A stretch of DNA of 41,375 bases from Oscillospiraceae bacterium (GCA_021199855.1 JAJQHD010000030.1:13414-54788); one strand, 5' to 3'. Counted from the first letter of the stretch, positions 8,517 to 17,258 are shown. Notes: generated by a model not told the origin, from the letters alone. A program made the numbers and translations.

Positions 8517-9372
8517 AATATTCAAAACAAAGACGGTTTTCTCTTTTGAAGTCTTCCCGCCGAAAACCACATCGTCGGTAAACTCCGTATATGACACACT
8601 TGCAGAGCTTCGGGATCTCTCCCCCGACTTCATAAGTGTCATATACGGGGCGGCGGGAGGCAAAAACAACAAAGAGACCTTCAAAATCGCTTCTGCAATA
8701 AAAAACAACGGCATCGAAAGTGCCGCACACCTAACCTGTCTGGGGATGACAAAGGCTGATATTCTTGAAAAGCTTGATGAGCTGAAACGAATCGGTGTTG
8801 AGAATATCCTGGCTTTGCGCGGCGATATGCCTACGGATGGCAGTGAGGTTCCGAAAGGCGATTTTGAGTATGCGTCTGACCTGATTTCTTTCATCAAGCA
8901 AAACGGCGACTTTGATGTTTCGGGAGCTTGCTACCCCGAAGGTCACATTGAGGCATCAAGCAAGGCTGAGGACATACTTAATCTCAAGAAAAAAGTTGAT
9001 GCGGGTGCAGACCATCTTATATCCCAGCTTTTCTTCGACAATAATTGCTTCTATTCGTTTTTGGAAAGATGTCAGATTGCGGGAATAAATGTTCCGATTG
9101 AGGCTGGAATAATGCCAGTCACAAACCGTAAGCAAATTGAAAGGATGGTTTCTCTCTGTGGTGCAACGCTTCCGACAAAGTTCCTGAAGATTATGGAACG
9201 ATATGAGAACAATCCGATTGCCATGCGTGATGCCGGTATTGCCTATGCTGTTGACCAGATCGTAGACCTGATTACACAGGGCGTAGATGGAATCCATCTT
9301 TATGTGATGAATAACTCCTATGTCGGCAGGAGGATATATACTTCCGTAAATAGCCTCATGACTTGTAAGTGA
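8503..9372 (+). CDS. metF: methylenetetrahydrofolate reductase MetF
   Basis: A 289-residue flavoprotein barrel, about the length of E. coli MetF. It reduces 5,10-methylene-THF to 5-methyl-THF, the donor used by MetE. Motifs are SFEVFPPK at the N-terminus, [35 protein letters not shown] and ISQLFFDN, all family hallmarks. Start chosen at ATG 8503, inside the end of metE; an upstream in-frame start at 8425 would lie deep within metE and precede the conserved N-terminus by 26 residues. A strong terminator follows. Confidence 0.93.
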   Translation: MKISEIFKTKTVFSFEVFPPKTTSSVNSVYDTLAELRDLSPDFISVIYGAAGGKNNKETFKIASAIKNNGIESAAHLTCLGMTKADILEKLDELKRIGVENILALRGDMPTDGSEVPKGDFEYASDLISFIKQNGDFDVSGACYPEGHIEASSKAEDILNLKKKVDAGADHLISQLFFDNNCFYSFLERCQIAGINVPIEAGIMPVTNRKQIERMVSLCGATLPTKFLKIMERYENNPIAMRDAGIAYAVDQIVDLITQGVDGIHLYVMNNSYVGRRIYTSVNSLMTCK

Positions 9373-9414
9373 GCGTAAATCTGCCTATAACTATATCACT
9401 TAGGTAACGGGTAA

Positions 9415-9476
9415 GTGTGCACAACACAGCTGGGCTGAAGCTCAGCAAGCGTTGTGCACACTCTCTTTGTCTTTTA
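9415..9476 (+). terminator. terminator of the sulfur operon
   Basis: GTGTGCACAAC (9415-9425) and GTTGTGCACAC (9451-9461) form an 11-bp stem, with a nested GCTGGGC/GCTCAGC hairpin inside, followed by TCTCTTTGTCTTTT. It lies 43 bases after metF. Confidence 0.85.
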
Positions 9477-9477
9477 C

Positions 9478-10764
9478 TCATCCTTCAACGACTGTAATCG
9501 TATTTTTCAGCATTCCCATCCAACAGGAATAGATATATGTTCCTTCTTCAACAGGCGTAAACTCTATCACAACCTCACCTGTAGTAAGCTTTACTTGCTG
9601 ATTGAATGCCGACAGTACAATCTCATTATTACAGCCGTTCAAACTGCTCTCGTCAACTTCTATTGTCCACACCACAGGGATTCCTGCCGTGACCTGAATG
9701 TCATCATATCCGTTTGAATGAAGTGCGGTTGTGACATATTGAACATCGCCGTCAACTGTTGACACTATGACATCATCAGAGCCTGAAGTAGTAGAGCCGG
9801 TTGTTGTGAAGCCCGTAAGCACGAGGTTATTCTGGAGCATAAAGATTCCCATCACAATGAGAAGGACGGAGCCAACTTGCAGCATTCTGGTACGCCAATG
9901 TGCCTTAAGCATTCCCGCCGCCATTCCAAAAGCAAACACAAGCGGAATGGTTCCGAGGCAGAAAGAAAACATCGACAGCGCTCCTGCAATCATGCTTCCG
10001 CTTGCGATAGCGTATATCTGCATGGACTGGAGCGGTCCGCACGGCATGAATCCGTTTGCAAGCCCGACAGCAAAGGAGCTGTGTCTGCCAATACGCTGAA
10101 TCTTCTGAGAAATCTTTGCGGATAGCTTCGGAAAAAGACGGATGCGAAACTGAAATCCGCCGAGCATTCTTATCCCCGTTATGAGCATGAACACTCCCGC
10201 TATGAGTCCTATAATTCCCCGAACCTGCAATGTAATTGCGGCTTTCTCTCCGATAAATCCAAGAACGCCGCCAATTATCGTATAGCTTGTGAGTCTGCCC
10301 AAGTTATACAGAACGCTTCGCTTGAGAGGTTTTGTATTGCCCTCGGAGATGCTTTGGGCAAGGTTAAGCCCACCGCACATAGCGATGCAGTGAACGGAGG
10401 TGAGAAGCCCTATCAGAAATAGTGCGAAATAGCTCATCTGCTCTTCACCGATTATCGGTATGTTCTGGAAGATTTCGAGCCAGCCCATATGCCTTGCTAT
10501 TACATACAATGCAAGTATGATAACGAGAATTGCTACCGTATCGCCAAGCTTCTTACCTGTTTCGCTCACGCCGTAACCCGTTTCCTCTACTGCGGCTTTT
10601 ATTTTCGCTTCTGTACACGGAGATGAGTACTCGACGGTCAGTTGTCCCTTTCCGCAATCGGCGGTTGCGGATGATACTCCCTCGATAGCCGATACTGCGC
10701 CCTCGACCCTGCATTCACAATTCCGGCAGGTCATTCCCGTGACATGAATAATCGTTTTTTTCAT
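9478..10764 (-). CDS. HMA / TauE-SafE / cupredoxin fusion protein
   Basis: A 428-residue membrane protein with three parts. Residues 1-68 are a heavy-metal-associated domain with the metal site MTCRNC (C13, C16). Residues ~75-315 hold one isolated membrane segment and a six-helix sulfite exporter TauE/SafE (DsbD/UreH-like) core, with MSYFALFLIGLLTSVHCIAM and NGFMPCGPLQ. Residues ~345-428 look like a cupredoxin-fold domain ending in YSCWMGML, a possible copper site. Such fusions occur in Clostridia and are thought to move copper or reducing equivalents; the exact cargo is unknown. ATG at 10764 has GAGGTG upstream. Third gene of the tcdA operon. Confidence 0.8.
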   Translation of the reverse strand: MKKTIIHVTGMTCRNCECRVEGAVSAIEGVSSATADCGKGQLTVEYSSPCTEAKIKAAVEETGYGVSETGKKLGDTVAILVIILALYVIARHMGWLEIFQNIPIIGEEQMSYFALFLIGLLTSVHCIAMCGGLNLAQSISEGNTKPLKRSVLYNLGRLTSYTIIGGVLGFIGEKAAITLQVRGIIGLIAGVFMLITGIRMLGGFQFRIRLFPKLSAKISQKIQRIGRHSSFAVGLANGFMPCGPLQSMQIYAIASGSMIAGALSMFSFCLGTIPLVFAFGMAAGMLKAHWRTRMLQVGSVLLIVMGIFMLQNNLVLTGFTTTGSTTSGSDDVIVSTVDGDVQYVTTALHSNGYDDIQVTAGIPVVWTIEVDESSLNGCNNEIVLSAFNQQVKLTTGEVVIEFTPVEEGTYIYSCWMGMLKNTITVVEG

Positions 10765-10776
10765 ATATCAAGCACC

Positions 10777-11268
10777 TCAGAAGTTCTTCCAGTTTGCAAA
10801 GCGATAAGCGTTATCGCTCAGAAATTCTGATGAAATTGTAATTACACTTTCCTTTTCGGAATAATCATCAGAGGTTATCGGGACGGGATTGCATCCTCCG
10901 CTTACCACACCTATATTGTCTGTTGAGAATTTACTTCCGCAATTCTGACAGACGAAGTAGTCACCTTCCTGCACAAAGTAAGCGTATGGCGAACCGTTGC
11001 ACACCTGACAGGTATTCATTGCAAGTCGAACTGTTCCGTCAGAAGCGAGAACTGCGAAAATCTCAACATTAATTCCGTCAACTGTCGTATCGTAATAACT
11101 GGCGTTGGTGCTTATATCTTCTATGTGAATCTCGATTCCTGTCTCCGCTATGTCGGATGTACTTTCCTGTGTTTCCACAGACTCTGCTTCGGAAGAGCAA
11201 CCGACCATAACAATCACCATAACTGCTGCAACGGCTCCCTTGATGAACTTTGTTATTCTTTTTCTCAT
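10777..11268 (-). CDS. DUF2318 (FtrD-like) lipoprotein
   Basis: A 163-residue protein with an N-terminal membrane segment and a lipobox-like VMVGC (Cys24). The rest matches DUF2318: MNTCQVCNGSPYAYF, YFVCQNCGSKF and GGCNPVPI, five cysteines that suggest a metal or Fe-S site outside the membrane. DUF2318 proteins occur with FtrABCD-type iron or copper systems. Two starts are plausible: ATG 11268 (GAGG 8 bases upstream, chosen because MRKR begins a proper signal) and ATG 11289, which overlaps the tcdA stop as ATGA and has AAAGGA. Twelve bases separate it from the SafE fusion, so the two probably work together. Confidence 0.77.
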   Translation of the reverse strand: MRKRITKFIKGAVAAVMVIVMVGCSSEAESVETQESTSDIAETGIEIHIEDISTNASYYDTTVDGINVEIFAVLASDGTVRLAMNTCQVCNGSPYAYFVQEGDYFVCQNCGSKFSTDNIGVVSGGCNPVPITSDDYSEKESVITISSEFLSDNAYRFANWKNF

Positions 11269-11285
11269 GATTGATACCTCAACTT

Positions 11286-12038
11286 TCATTTCGTTAAATC
11301 CTTTACAACCTCTCCCGCAAGAATCAGACCGGCTACAGATGGGACGAATGCGACGCTTCCCGGAATGTCCCTTCGCACAGTACATTTGCGCTTTGTGTCA
11401 GGAGGACAGATGCAGTGCGTCCGGCAACTGATTTCCATGTCATCAAGCGGGCGGATGCATTCTTCCGTGGAATACACCACTTTTAAAGCTCGTATCCCAC
11501 GCTTTCTGCATTCATGTCTCATAACCCTTGCAAGAGGACATATTGTTGTTTCATAAATATCTGCAACCTGAAATTTTGTGGGGTCAAGCTTGTTTCCTGC
11601 TCCCATACAACTGATAACCGGTACGCCGCACCTTTGCGCTTGCTCAATAATTCCGAGCTTCGCTGTAACGGTATCTACAGCATCTATGACATAGGAATAC
11701 TGCGAAAAATCAAATTCGTCTGCATTTTCGGGAAGATAAAAGCACTTCCTGACTTCTACCTCTGCATTAGGATTGATTTCGAGTATCCGTTCTTTCATGG
11801 CATCCACTTTATACTGACCGACTGTTTTTCTGGTTGCAATAACCTGCCTGTTCAGATTGGTAAGACAAATCCTGTCATCATCAATTAGTACGAGGTGACC
11901 GACCCCGCTTCTGGCAAGTGCTTCTGTAGCATAACCACCGACTCCTCCAATGCCGAATACTGCTACACGGGACTCCGACAAACGCTCCATTCCGTCTTTT
12001 CCAAGCAGAAGCTCTGTCCTTGAAAACTGATTCAACAC
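11286..12038 (-). CDS. tcdA: tRNA threonylcarbamoyladenosine dehydratase TcdA
   Basis: A 250-residue E1/ThiF-fold ATPase. TcdA cyclises t6A37 of tRNA to ct6A using ATP. The nucleotide site GIGGVGGYATEALARSG, the LIDDDRICLTNLNRQ loop and YVIDAVDTVTAKLG are diagnostic of the TcdA/CsdL group rather than ThiF or MoeB. Start is GTG 12038, about 10 bases after AGGAGG. It heads a three-gene minus-strand operon read from a consensus promoter. Linkage to the DUF2318 and SafE genes is probably only by position. Confidence 0.88.
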   Translation of the reverse strand: MLNQFSRTELLLGKDGMERLSESRVAVFGIGGVGGYATEALARSGVGHLVLIDDDRICLTNLNRQVIATRKTVGQYKVDAMKERILEINPNAEVEVRKCFYLPENADEFDFSQYSYVIDAVDTVTAKLGIIEQAQRCGVPVISCMGAGNKLDPTKFQVADIYETTICPLARVMRHECRKRGIRALKVVYSTEECIRPLDDMEISCRTHCICPPDTKRKCTVRRDIPGSVAFVPSVAGLILAGEVVKDLTK

Positions 12039-12116
12039 TATTTATTGTCCTCCTGTCAGATGCACTTTGTTTCGATACCACGTTTCATCTATGATGCACC
12101 TTTCGTATATTCATTG

Positions 12117-12133
12117 CCTATCATTTAAGTAGG
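12117..12133. repeat. inverted repeat below the tcdA promoter
   Basis: CCTA-N9-TAGG lies just downstream of the minus-strand -10 box, between two divergent promoters. It could be an operator, but the arms are only 4 bp. Confidence 0.25.
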
Positions 12134-12144
12134 CGAACCACTTT

Positions 12145-12173
12145 ATTATAGCCTACAATGACGCCAATGTCAA
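12145..12173 (-). promoter_or_regulatory. consensus sigma-A promoter of tcdA operon
   Basis: Minus strand TTGACA (12168-12173), 17 bases, TATAAT (12145-12150). The leader to GTG 12038 is ~100 bases and shows no clear fold. Confidence 0.83.
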
Positions 12174-12235
12174 GCGGCAAAACCCGCAGATACTGTGCAG
12201 GAGTGAAAAAATTTTTGCAAAGCCTATTAAGTCTA

Positions 12236-12264
12236 TTGACATAGTAGGTTATTGATGATATAAT
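12236..12264 (+). promoter_or_regulatory. consensus sigma-A promoter of the decayed ATP-grasp gene
   Basis: TTGACA (12236-12241), 17 bases, TATAAT (12259-12264). The promoter is intact although every gene after it is broken, so decay may be recent. Confidence 0.8.
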
Positions 12265-12325
12265 AGTCCGCCTTAGTGTATTAAGAATTTGGGCTCAAGC
12301 AAGACAATATAAGGAGCTGAAACAC

Positions 12326-12910
12326 ATGAATGTAATTTTTATCTCGCCCAATTTTCCGTCGCATTTCTATAATTTCTGTGACCGCCTGAAAGTTCTCGGG
12401 GCAAATGTGTTCGGAATCGGCGATTGCCCATGGAACGACCTCAGCGACAACTGCCACAATTCTTTGACTGACTATTACTATCTGCCCAGTCTGGAAAGAT
12501 ATGATGATGTTTACCGTGCAGTAGCCTTTTACATATCCAAGTATGGTCGGATAGACTATATCGAAAGTCAGAATGAATATTGGTTGGAGCTTGAAGCCCG
12601 ACTGCGTGCTGATTTCAACGTCCGCTCCGGCTATCTGCCGGATGAACTCGAAAACGTCAAGCTAAAGTCACGGATGAAGGCGGGATATTCAAGAGCAGGT
12701 GTCAGAACAGCGAGATATGTTCCGGCAGATTGTGCAGATATATGCCGACAGTTCGTTTCTCAGGTGGGTTATCCTGTAATCGTCAAGCCGGACAATGGTG
12801 TGGGTGCGGCGAATACGTGGAAGCTCAGTTCCGATGATGAGCTTGAGAGGTTTATCTCCGGCAAGCCTGAACAGCCGTACATTCTCCAATCCATCGTATA
12901 TCCGAAATGA
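12326..12910 (+). pseudogene. truncated ATP-grasp ligase (N-terminal half)
   Basis: A 194-codon frame starting at ATG 12326 with AAGGAG upstream. Residues 1-188 look like the first half of a clostridial ATP-grasp (carbamoyl-phosphate-synthase-like) ligase: FISPNFPSHFYNFCDRL, IESQNEYWLELEARLR, KSRMKAGYSRAGVRTARY and VGYPVIVKPDNGVGA. The match ends near 12885, exactly where another gene's sequence begins in a different frame. The Mg-binding C-terminal half of an ATP-grasp fold is absent, so the product should be inactive. The family length is about 380-400 residues. Confidence 0.78.
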
Positions 12911-13646
12911 AGATGACATTCCGGTAGCACAATTTAGCGGAGTGGAATCTTCAAAAACCTCATATCGGGATTACCTGTCACACAGATACGGACGGTATAA
13001 GATGGCGTTTTCCGGCATACATGTGAATTACTCTTTTAACGAAGAGCTTCTGAGGGCGGATTTTCAGCGCAGTGGATTTGAAAGCTTTACAGAATATAAA
13101 AACGATCTTTATCTGATGTTAGCCCGTAGAGTTGTGGCATACGGTTGGATTTTAGTATCGATAACGGCGGCAAGCCCATTGCTCGATAGCTCATATGTGG
13201 AAAAGAACGTACTCGATGGCGACGTCTTTCAGGGGCTTGCTTCCGTTCGATGCAGTGAACTTGGGTACTGGAATGCTTTTGTGCCAATTTTCGATTATTC
13301 AAATATTACTTCCTATACAGAAAGCATCCGTAGATACGTCCGTGATGGCTGGCTGATGGCTCCGACAGAGCTGTACTATCCTGTACGCCTGAAACCGGTC
13401 GGGCTGAACCGACTTGAAACTCTTGAAGCAAACGGCGTAGATCACATTGAGCTTCGTATGTTTGACCTCAATCCTCTGGTTTATGCCGGTGTGGAGGAAA
13501 AGGATGTTGCATTTGCTGAACTACTGCTTGGCTGGCTTGCCGCCTCTCCTGATCAACCTGTATCCGAAAAGGATCAGATACAGGCGGTGCAGAATTTCAA
13601 AAACGCGGCGCACTACGATCTGAAAACTGCCATCCTTTTGTGCTGA
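12882..13646 (+). pseudogene. fragment of glutamate-cysteine ligase
   Basis: In a frame +1 to the ATP-grasp fragment, about 250 residues resemble the GshA/GCS fold: FSGIHVNYSF, the LYLMLARRVVAYGWILVSITAASPLLDSS core, TELYYPVRLKP and VDHIELRMFDLNPL. Both ends are missing: it begins abruptly at NPSYIRNEDDIPV and stops after NAAHYDLKT, where a third gene is joined. Full-length enzymes are over 400 residues and join glutamate to cysteine. No start codon with a ribosome site lies at its beginning. Confidence 0.75.
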
Positions 13647-14140
13647 GAGACTTAAGCTACCGTTGCTGGACATTTGCACACAACGGAGCCATGTTTGACT
13701 GCCCGATGCTGGACGGATATTATCATGTGCAGGAGGGTGGAACGGACTCGGAGCGGGTTCTTTATTGCTTTGTGGATAATATCAACAAGGCGATTACTGC
13801 CTCCGGGCAGGAGTTGACAGCAACGGAGAGGTTTTCTTTGATAGATAACCTTGTCTGCAGGATGACGCCGGGTAACAAAATGAATTTTCTTCTCAGCGAC
13901 AGCGAGTATATGTATGTCCACACAAATTACGCAAATTCGCTTTACTACTTGCATACACAGGGCGGTACGCTGTTTGCTACGGTGCCATTGAGTAAACACA
14001 ACTGGGAGCCGATGCCTTTCACCACGCTTTGTGTCTATCGGAACGGGAATTTGGTCTACACCGGCACTCGCCATGGCAACGAATATATTGATAATATTCA
14101 GGACACCCGCTATCTGTTTCTGGATTACTCTGCACTGTGA
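13631..14140 (+). pseudogene. C-terminal part of class II glutamine amidotransferase (Dug3/EgtC-like)
   Basis: About 170 residues starting HPFVLRDLSYRCWTFAHNGAMFD match the middle and C-terminus of the class II glutamine amidotransferase family (YafJ/Dug3/EgtC). WTFAHNG is the characteristic motif and the domain runs to RYLFLDYSAL. The N-terminus, with the catalytic Cys2, is absent. The fragment is joined in a new frame to the glutamate-cysteine ligase fragment near 13620-13631. A GTG at 13640 opens the frame but gives no functional enzyme. Dug3 and EgtC cleave gamma-glutamyl bonds, which would fit a thiol pathway with the preceding fragment. Confidence 0.72.
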
Positions 14141-14217
14141 TGAGTTGATTTTAATTTCAGACGGATTACCGCATTTCAGTCATCCTGGAAAGTTTTTCTT
14201 CCACTTGTTTCATCTCT

Positions 14218-14325
14218 GTATCATTATTTCCGAACTACATAAAAATCGGCTATGCGACCGACCTCGAGAAGCGGCTAAAGCAGTTGAATCGAACCGAGAG
14301 GGAGGAGCAGGGGAGTCATAAATAG
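14218..14325 (+). pseudogene. remnant of T5orf172/GIY-YIG-type domain
   Basis: One frame reads YIKIGYATDLEKRLKQLN (about 14236-14289), which is the conserved core of the T5orf172 (MUG113, GIY-YIG-like) domain. The match is only ~25 residues long, has no start codon and ends at TAG 14323. It is the fourth broken gene in a row. Confidence 0.55.
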
Positions 14326-14343
14326 GATTTGCTTGTTATAATA

Positions 14344-15678
14344 TCATCGTTGCCTCAAAGCAACCCCAATCAATCTGTCTGTCTGGTCTGCCATAAACAG
14401 CGGAATGTTCAGCACATCGCCGTCCAGTTTTAAATTGTCCAAAGAAAATCTGATGCGGAGTTTTACTTTGTCTGGGAAAAGTTCCTTGAACTTTCTGAGG
14501 CTCTTGCTGGTGGTATTGGCTTCGGACTTGACTTCAACAGGGAAAATATCATTCTCCCGCTGAATCAGGAAATCGACCTCATAGGGAGGATTGTTTTGCG
14601 ACCAGTATCGGGGAGCAACCTCAAACTGTGTCACCAGAGTCTGAAGCACAAAATTCTCCGTCAATGCGCCCTTGAATTCGGTAAACAAGCGGTTGCCTTC
14701 GCCAAAAGCGGTCGGGGCAAGCTGTGCCAGGCGGCGGAGCAGACCTACATCCACAAGATATATCTTGAAAGCAGATAAGTCGTCGTAGGCAGCAATAGGG
14801 AGACCGGGAGCTGTGTTGCGATAAACCTTGTGCACCAGTCTGGCATCCACAAGCCATTGCAGAGCATCCTCATATTCACGGGCCCTTGCTCCTTCTTTGA
14901 CAACCTTGTAAAGGAATTTCTTGTTTTCTCTCGCTAACTGAGAGGGTATTGACTTCCATATCATCGAAATCTTCGGGAACTCGCTGACATTGGGATGTTT
15001 GGCGAAGTCCCGTTCATAAGCACCGATAATCCCTGACAGAGCCTCCTGCATGGCAGAAACATCACGTGCCTCCGTCCACATCTTCACCGATTCGGGCATA
15101 CCGCCGGTCACATAGTACATCTTGAGCTTTTCGTACAGAGGGTTAAAGAAGGCATCGGGGATTGGCTCAATGGTGTCAACCGTTTCCAGATACTTTGCCA
15201 GACTTTCATCGCCGTTTGCCAGCAGGAACTCCGTAAATGTCATTGGGTCAATCTGCATGAAGTTGACCTTGCCAACAGGGAATGAAGATGGCTTTGCCAA
15301 GGCAATCCCCAAAAGAGAGCCTGCACAGGCGATGTGATACTCTGGCGCATTCTCGCAGAAGTATTTCATGGAGTTGATGACCTTGGGACAATCCTGCACC
15401 TCATCGAAAATGATGAGCGTCTTTTCCGGCTCGATTTTCTGTCCACTGGCAAGCATCAGGTTCTGTAAAATGCGACCAACATCCTTGGTTGTCTCGAAGA
15501 ACTGCTTATATTCCTCGTTTTCATCGAAGTTAAAATAAGCAGTATTTTCATAGTATCGCCTGCCAAATTCCTTCAGAACCCAGGTCTTACCAACCTGTCG
15601 GACACCTTTCAGAATCAAAGGTTTGCGATAAGGTGAATTCTTCCATTCTGATAATTTCTTTAAAATAAGTCTCTCCAT
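14344..15678 (-). CDS. AAA ATPase with DUF4143 domain
   Basis: A 444-residue protein of the common AAA_14-DUF4143 family. Walker A is GVRQVGKT (residues 25-32), Walker B is LIIFDEVQD, and the sensor region is ACAGSLLGI. The C-terminal DUF4143 part carries a restriction-endonuclease-like core, VDFLIQRENDIFPVEVKSE (D-ExK type). The cellular role of this widespread family is not established. ATG at 15678 follows GAGGAAG. It has its own promoter and converges on the pseudogene block. Confidence 0.85.
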   Translation of the reverse strand: MERLILKKLSEWKNSPYRKPLILKGVRQVGKTWVLKEFGRRYYENTAYFNFDENEEYKQFFETTKDVGRILQNLMLASGQKIEPEKTLIIFDEVQDCPKVINSMKYFCENAPEYHIACAGSLLGIALAKPSSFPVGKVNFMQIDPMTFTEFLLANGDESLAKYLETVDTIEPIPDAFFNPLYEKLKMYYVTGGMPESVKMWTEARDVSAMQEALSGIIGAYERDFAKHPNVSEFPKISMIWKSIPSQLARENKKFLYKVVKEGARAREYEDALQWLVDARLVHKVYRNTAPGLPIAAYDDLSAFKIYLVDVGLLRRLAQLAPTAFGEGNRLFTEFKGALTENFVLQTLVTQFEVAPRYWSQNNPPYEVDFLIQRENDIFPVEVKSEANTTSKSLRKFKELFPDKVKLRIRFSLDNLKLDGDVLNIPLFMADQTDRLIGVALRQR

Positions 15679-15733
15679 AGAAACACTTCCTCACATTATT
15701 ATTGATATTTTGGCGCCTCAAAATCACATTTTT

Positions 15734-15762
15734 ATTATATATCATGCGTGAGAAAAATGCAA
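15734..15762 (-). promoter_or_regulatory. sigma-A promoter of the DUF4143 ATPase
   Basis: Minus strand TTGCAT (15757-15762), 17 bases, TATAAT (15734-15739). Confidence 0.72.
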
Positions 15763-15835
15763 TCCCTTTTCACATAATTATGCAGATTATGTTGTAGATC
15801 TACATCTATACATTTGCATTCTGAGTCATCAATCA

Positions 15836-15864
15836 TTGACAACCTGCCCGACTTCGTGTATAAT
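15836..15864 (+). promoter_or_regulatory. consensus sigma-A promoter of AAA_28-CYTH gene
   Basis: TTGACA (15836-15841), 17 bases, TATAAT (15859-15864). A 12-bp palindrome TGTAGATCTACA at 15793-15804 lies 31 bases upstream of the -35 and could be an operator, though it may be chance. Confidence 0.83.
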
Positions 15865-15918
15865 CACTTGTAGGACTTTCTTTTATTGAAAGATGACTAC
15901 TGATGTGGAGGAAAACCA

Positions 15919-17007
15919 ATGCCTGAGATTATCAAAATCGTCATCACGGGAGGACCGTGTGCGGGGAAGTCGACAGCTATGAGCTGGGTGCAGAATGCAT
16001 TCACAAAGCTCGGCTACACCGTCCTGTTCGTTCCGGAAACGGCAACCGAGCTCATAACGGGTGGAGTTGCGCCCTGGACATGCGGCACTAACGCCGGGTA
16101 CCAGAAGTGCCAGATGATGCTTCAGATTGAAAAGGAAAGGATTTTCCGCGATGCGGCGTCAACGATGCCGGGCGACAAGATTCTTATAGTCTGCGACCGC
16201 GGAACCCTTGACAACAGAGCGTATATGAACGATGCCGAGTTCGCATCCGTTCTCAAGGAAATCGGGACGAACGAGGTAGAGCTTCGGGACAATTACGATG
16301 CGGTTTTCCATCTTGTGACAGCCGCGAACGGCGCGGAAGCTTTTTACACGACCGCCAACAATTCAGCCAGAACCGAGACTCCCGAGCAGGCGATAGCTCT
16401 TGATAACAAGCTTATTTCGGCGTGGACGGGGCACCCTCATTTCTGTGTTATCGACAATTCGACCAACTTTGAAGAGAAGATGCGCCGCCTGATTGCGGAG
16501 ATTTCCTCCTTCTTAGGGGAGCCGGAGCCGTTAGAAATCGAGCGCAAATACCTCATCGAATACCCCGACATCACCTGGCTTGAAAGCAACCCCAACTGCC
16601 AGCGGGTCGAGATTATCCAGACCTATCTTAAGTGCGACCCGGGTGAAGAGGTGAGAGTCCGCCAGAGAGGAATCGGCGGCAACTACATCTACTTCAAAAC
16701 GACCAAGAGAAACATCTCGGACATAAAGAGAGTTGAGGTTGAGAAGCGCCTTTCGCAGTCGGAGTACTTAAAGCTCCTTATGGAAGCCGACACAACAAGG
16801 CGGCAGATAAGGAAGATGAGATACTGCCTGACATATGAGGGACAGTACTTCGAGATTGACGTATATCCGTTCTGGGACGACAAAGCCATCGTTGAGATTG
16901 AACTGAGCGACGAGAACGCCGAAATCAATTTCCCGGAGCAGTTAAAGGTGATAAAAGAAGTAACCGGCGACGAATCCTACAAAAACTCGTCCCTGGCTAA
17001 AATCTGA
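15919..17007 (+). CDS. AAA_28 NTPase fused to CYTH domain
   Basis: A 362-residue two-domain protein. Residues 1-195 form a P-loop kinase-like domain with ITGGPCAGKST (10-19) and a DRG motif (VCDRGTLD). From about residue 205 there is a CYTH (triphosphate tunnel) domain beginning EIERKYLI, with VRVRQRG, FKTTKR and EVEKRL. CYTH proteins hydrolyse or bind triphosphates with divalent metal. The fusion is known in bacteria but its substrate is not. ATG at 15919 has GTGGAGG upstream. Single-gene unit with its own promoter and terminator. Confidence 0.84.
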   Translation: MPEIIKIVITGGPCAGKSTAMSWVQNAFTKLGYTVLFVPETATELITGGVAPWTCGTNAGYQKCQMMLQIEKERIFRDAASTMPGDKILIVCDRGTLDNRAYMNDAEFASVLKEIGTNEVELRDNYDAVFHLVTAANGAEAFYTTANNSARTETPEQAIALDNKLISAWTGHPHFCVIDNSTNFEEKMRRLIAEISSFLGEPEPLEIERKYLIEYPDITWLESNPNCQRVEIIQTYLKCDPGEEVRVRQRGIGGNYIYFKTTKRNISDIKRVEVEKRLSQSEYLKLLMEADTTRRQIRKMRYCLTYEGQYFEIDVYPFWDDKAIVEIELSDENAEINFPEQLKVIKEVTGDESYKNSSLAKI

Positions 17008-17021
17008 CTAAAGTATAAGGA

Positions 17022-17058
17022 AAGCTCACAGTCTGGGGTCAGGCTGTGAGCTTCTTTG
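17022..17058 (+). terminator. terminator of AAA_28-CYTH gene
   Basis: AAGCTCACAG (17022-17031) pairs with CTGTGAGCTT (17044-17053), followed by CTTTGAT. It lies 15 bases past the stop codon. Confidence 0.78.
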
Positions 17059-17097
17059 ATAATTTCGGATAGTGTCTGTCAACAGTTTTATTCCGAT

Positions 17098-17158
17098 GGT
17101 TCCTCCCTTTTCGGAAGGAGCCACCGGAAGTGAAGATAAAACCCTTCCACATCTTCAC
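17098..17158. other. two consecutive hairpins in the intergenic region
   Basis: GGTTCCTCCC (17098-17107) pairs with GGAAGGAGCC (17113-17122) at 9 of 10 positions including one wobble; GTGAAGAT (17130-17137) pairs perfectly with ATCTTCAC (17151-17158). No open frame is present. They lie upstream of the next promoter, so they are not part of its leader. A small RNA or DNA-level element is possible but unproven. The rest of 17059-17228 shows nothing else. Confidence 0.35.
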
Positions 17159-17228
17159 GTCTTATAAGTAGCAAGCCTCAGACTTTTCCCGACAGAATCA
17201 AAAAATTTTTTCAGCTTCCGGGAAACAG

Positions 17229-17258
17229 TTGACTTTTTTAAGCTGGGTATGTTACACT
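17229..17258 (+). promoter_or_regulatory. probable promoter of the CHAT operon
   Basis: TTGACT (17229-17234), 18-base spacer, TACACT (17253-17258). The match is weaker than for the other promoters here. A promoter for a special sigma factor cannot be excluded. Confidence 0.5.

Noticed and set aside
8268-8897. 209-codon minus-strand frame over the metE/metF junction
   Set aside because: Both metE and metF are clear on the plus strand with intact motifs; this frame has no independent support.
12036-12100. Ten-codon peptide in the tcdA leader (minus strand)
   Set aside because: Very short, with a single Cys, no convincing ribosome site and no hairpin arrangement like that of metY.
14031-14321. 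96-codon plus-strand frame after the amidotransferase fragment
   Set aside because: Its first part overlaps the amidotransferase fragment in another frame and its last part overlaps the better-supported T5orf172 remnant; no ribosome site and no recognisable fold.
15793-15804. TGTAGATCTACA as an operator
   Set aside because: Perfect 12-bp palindrome, but single and not overlapping either divergent promoter; kept only as a remark in the promoter entry.
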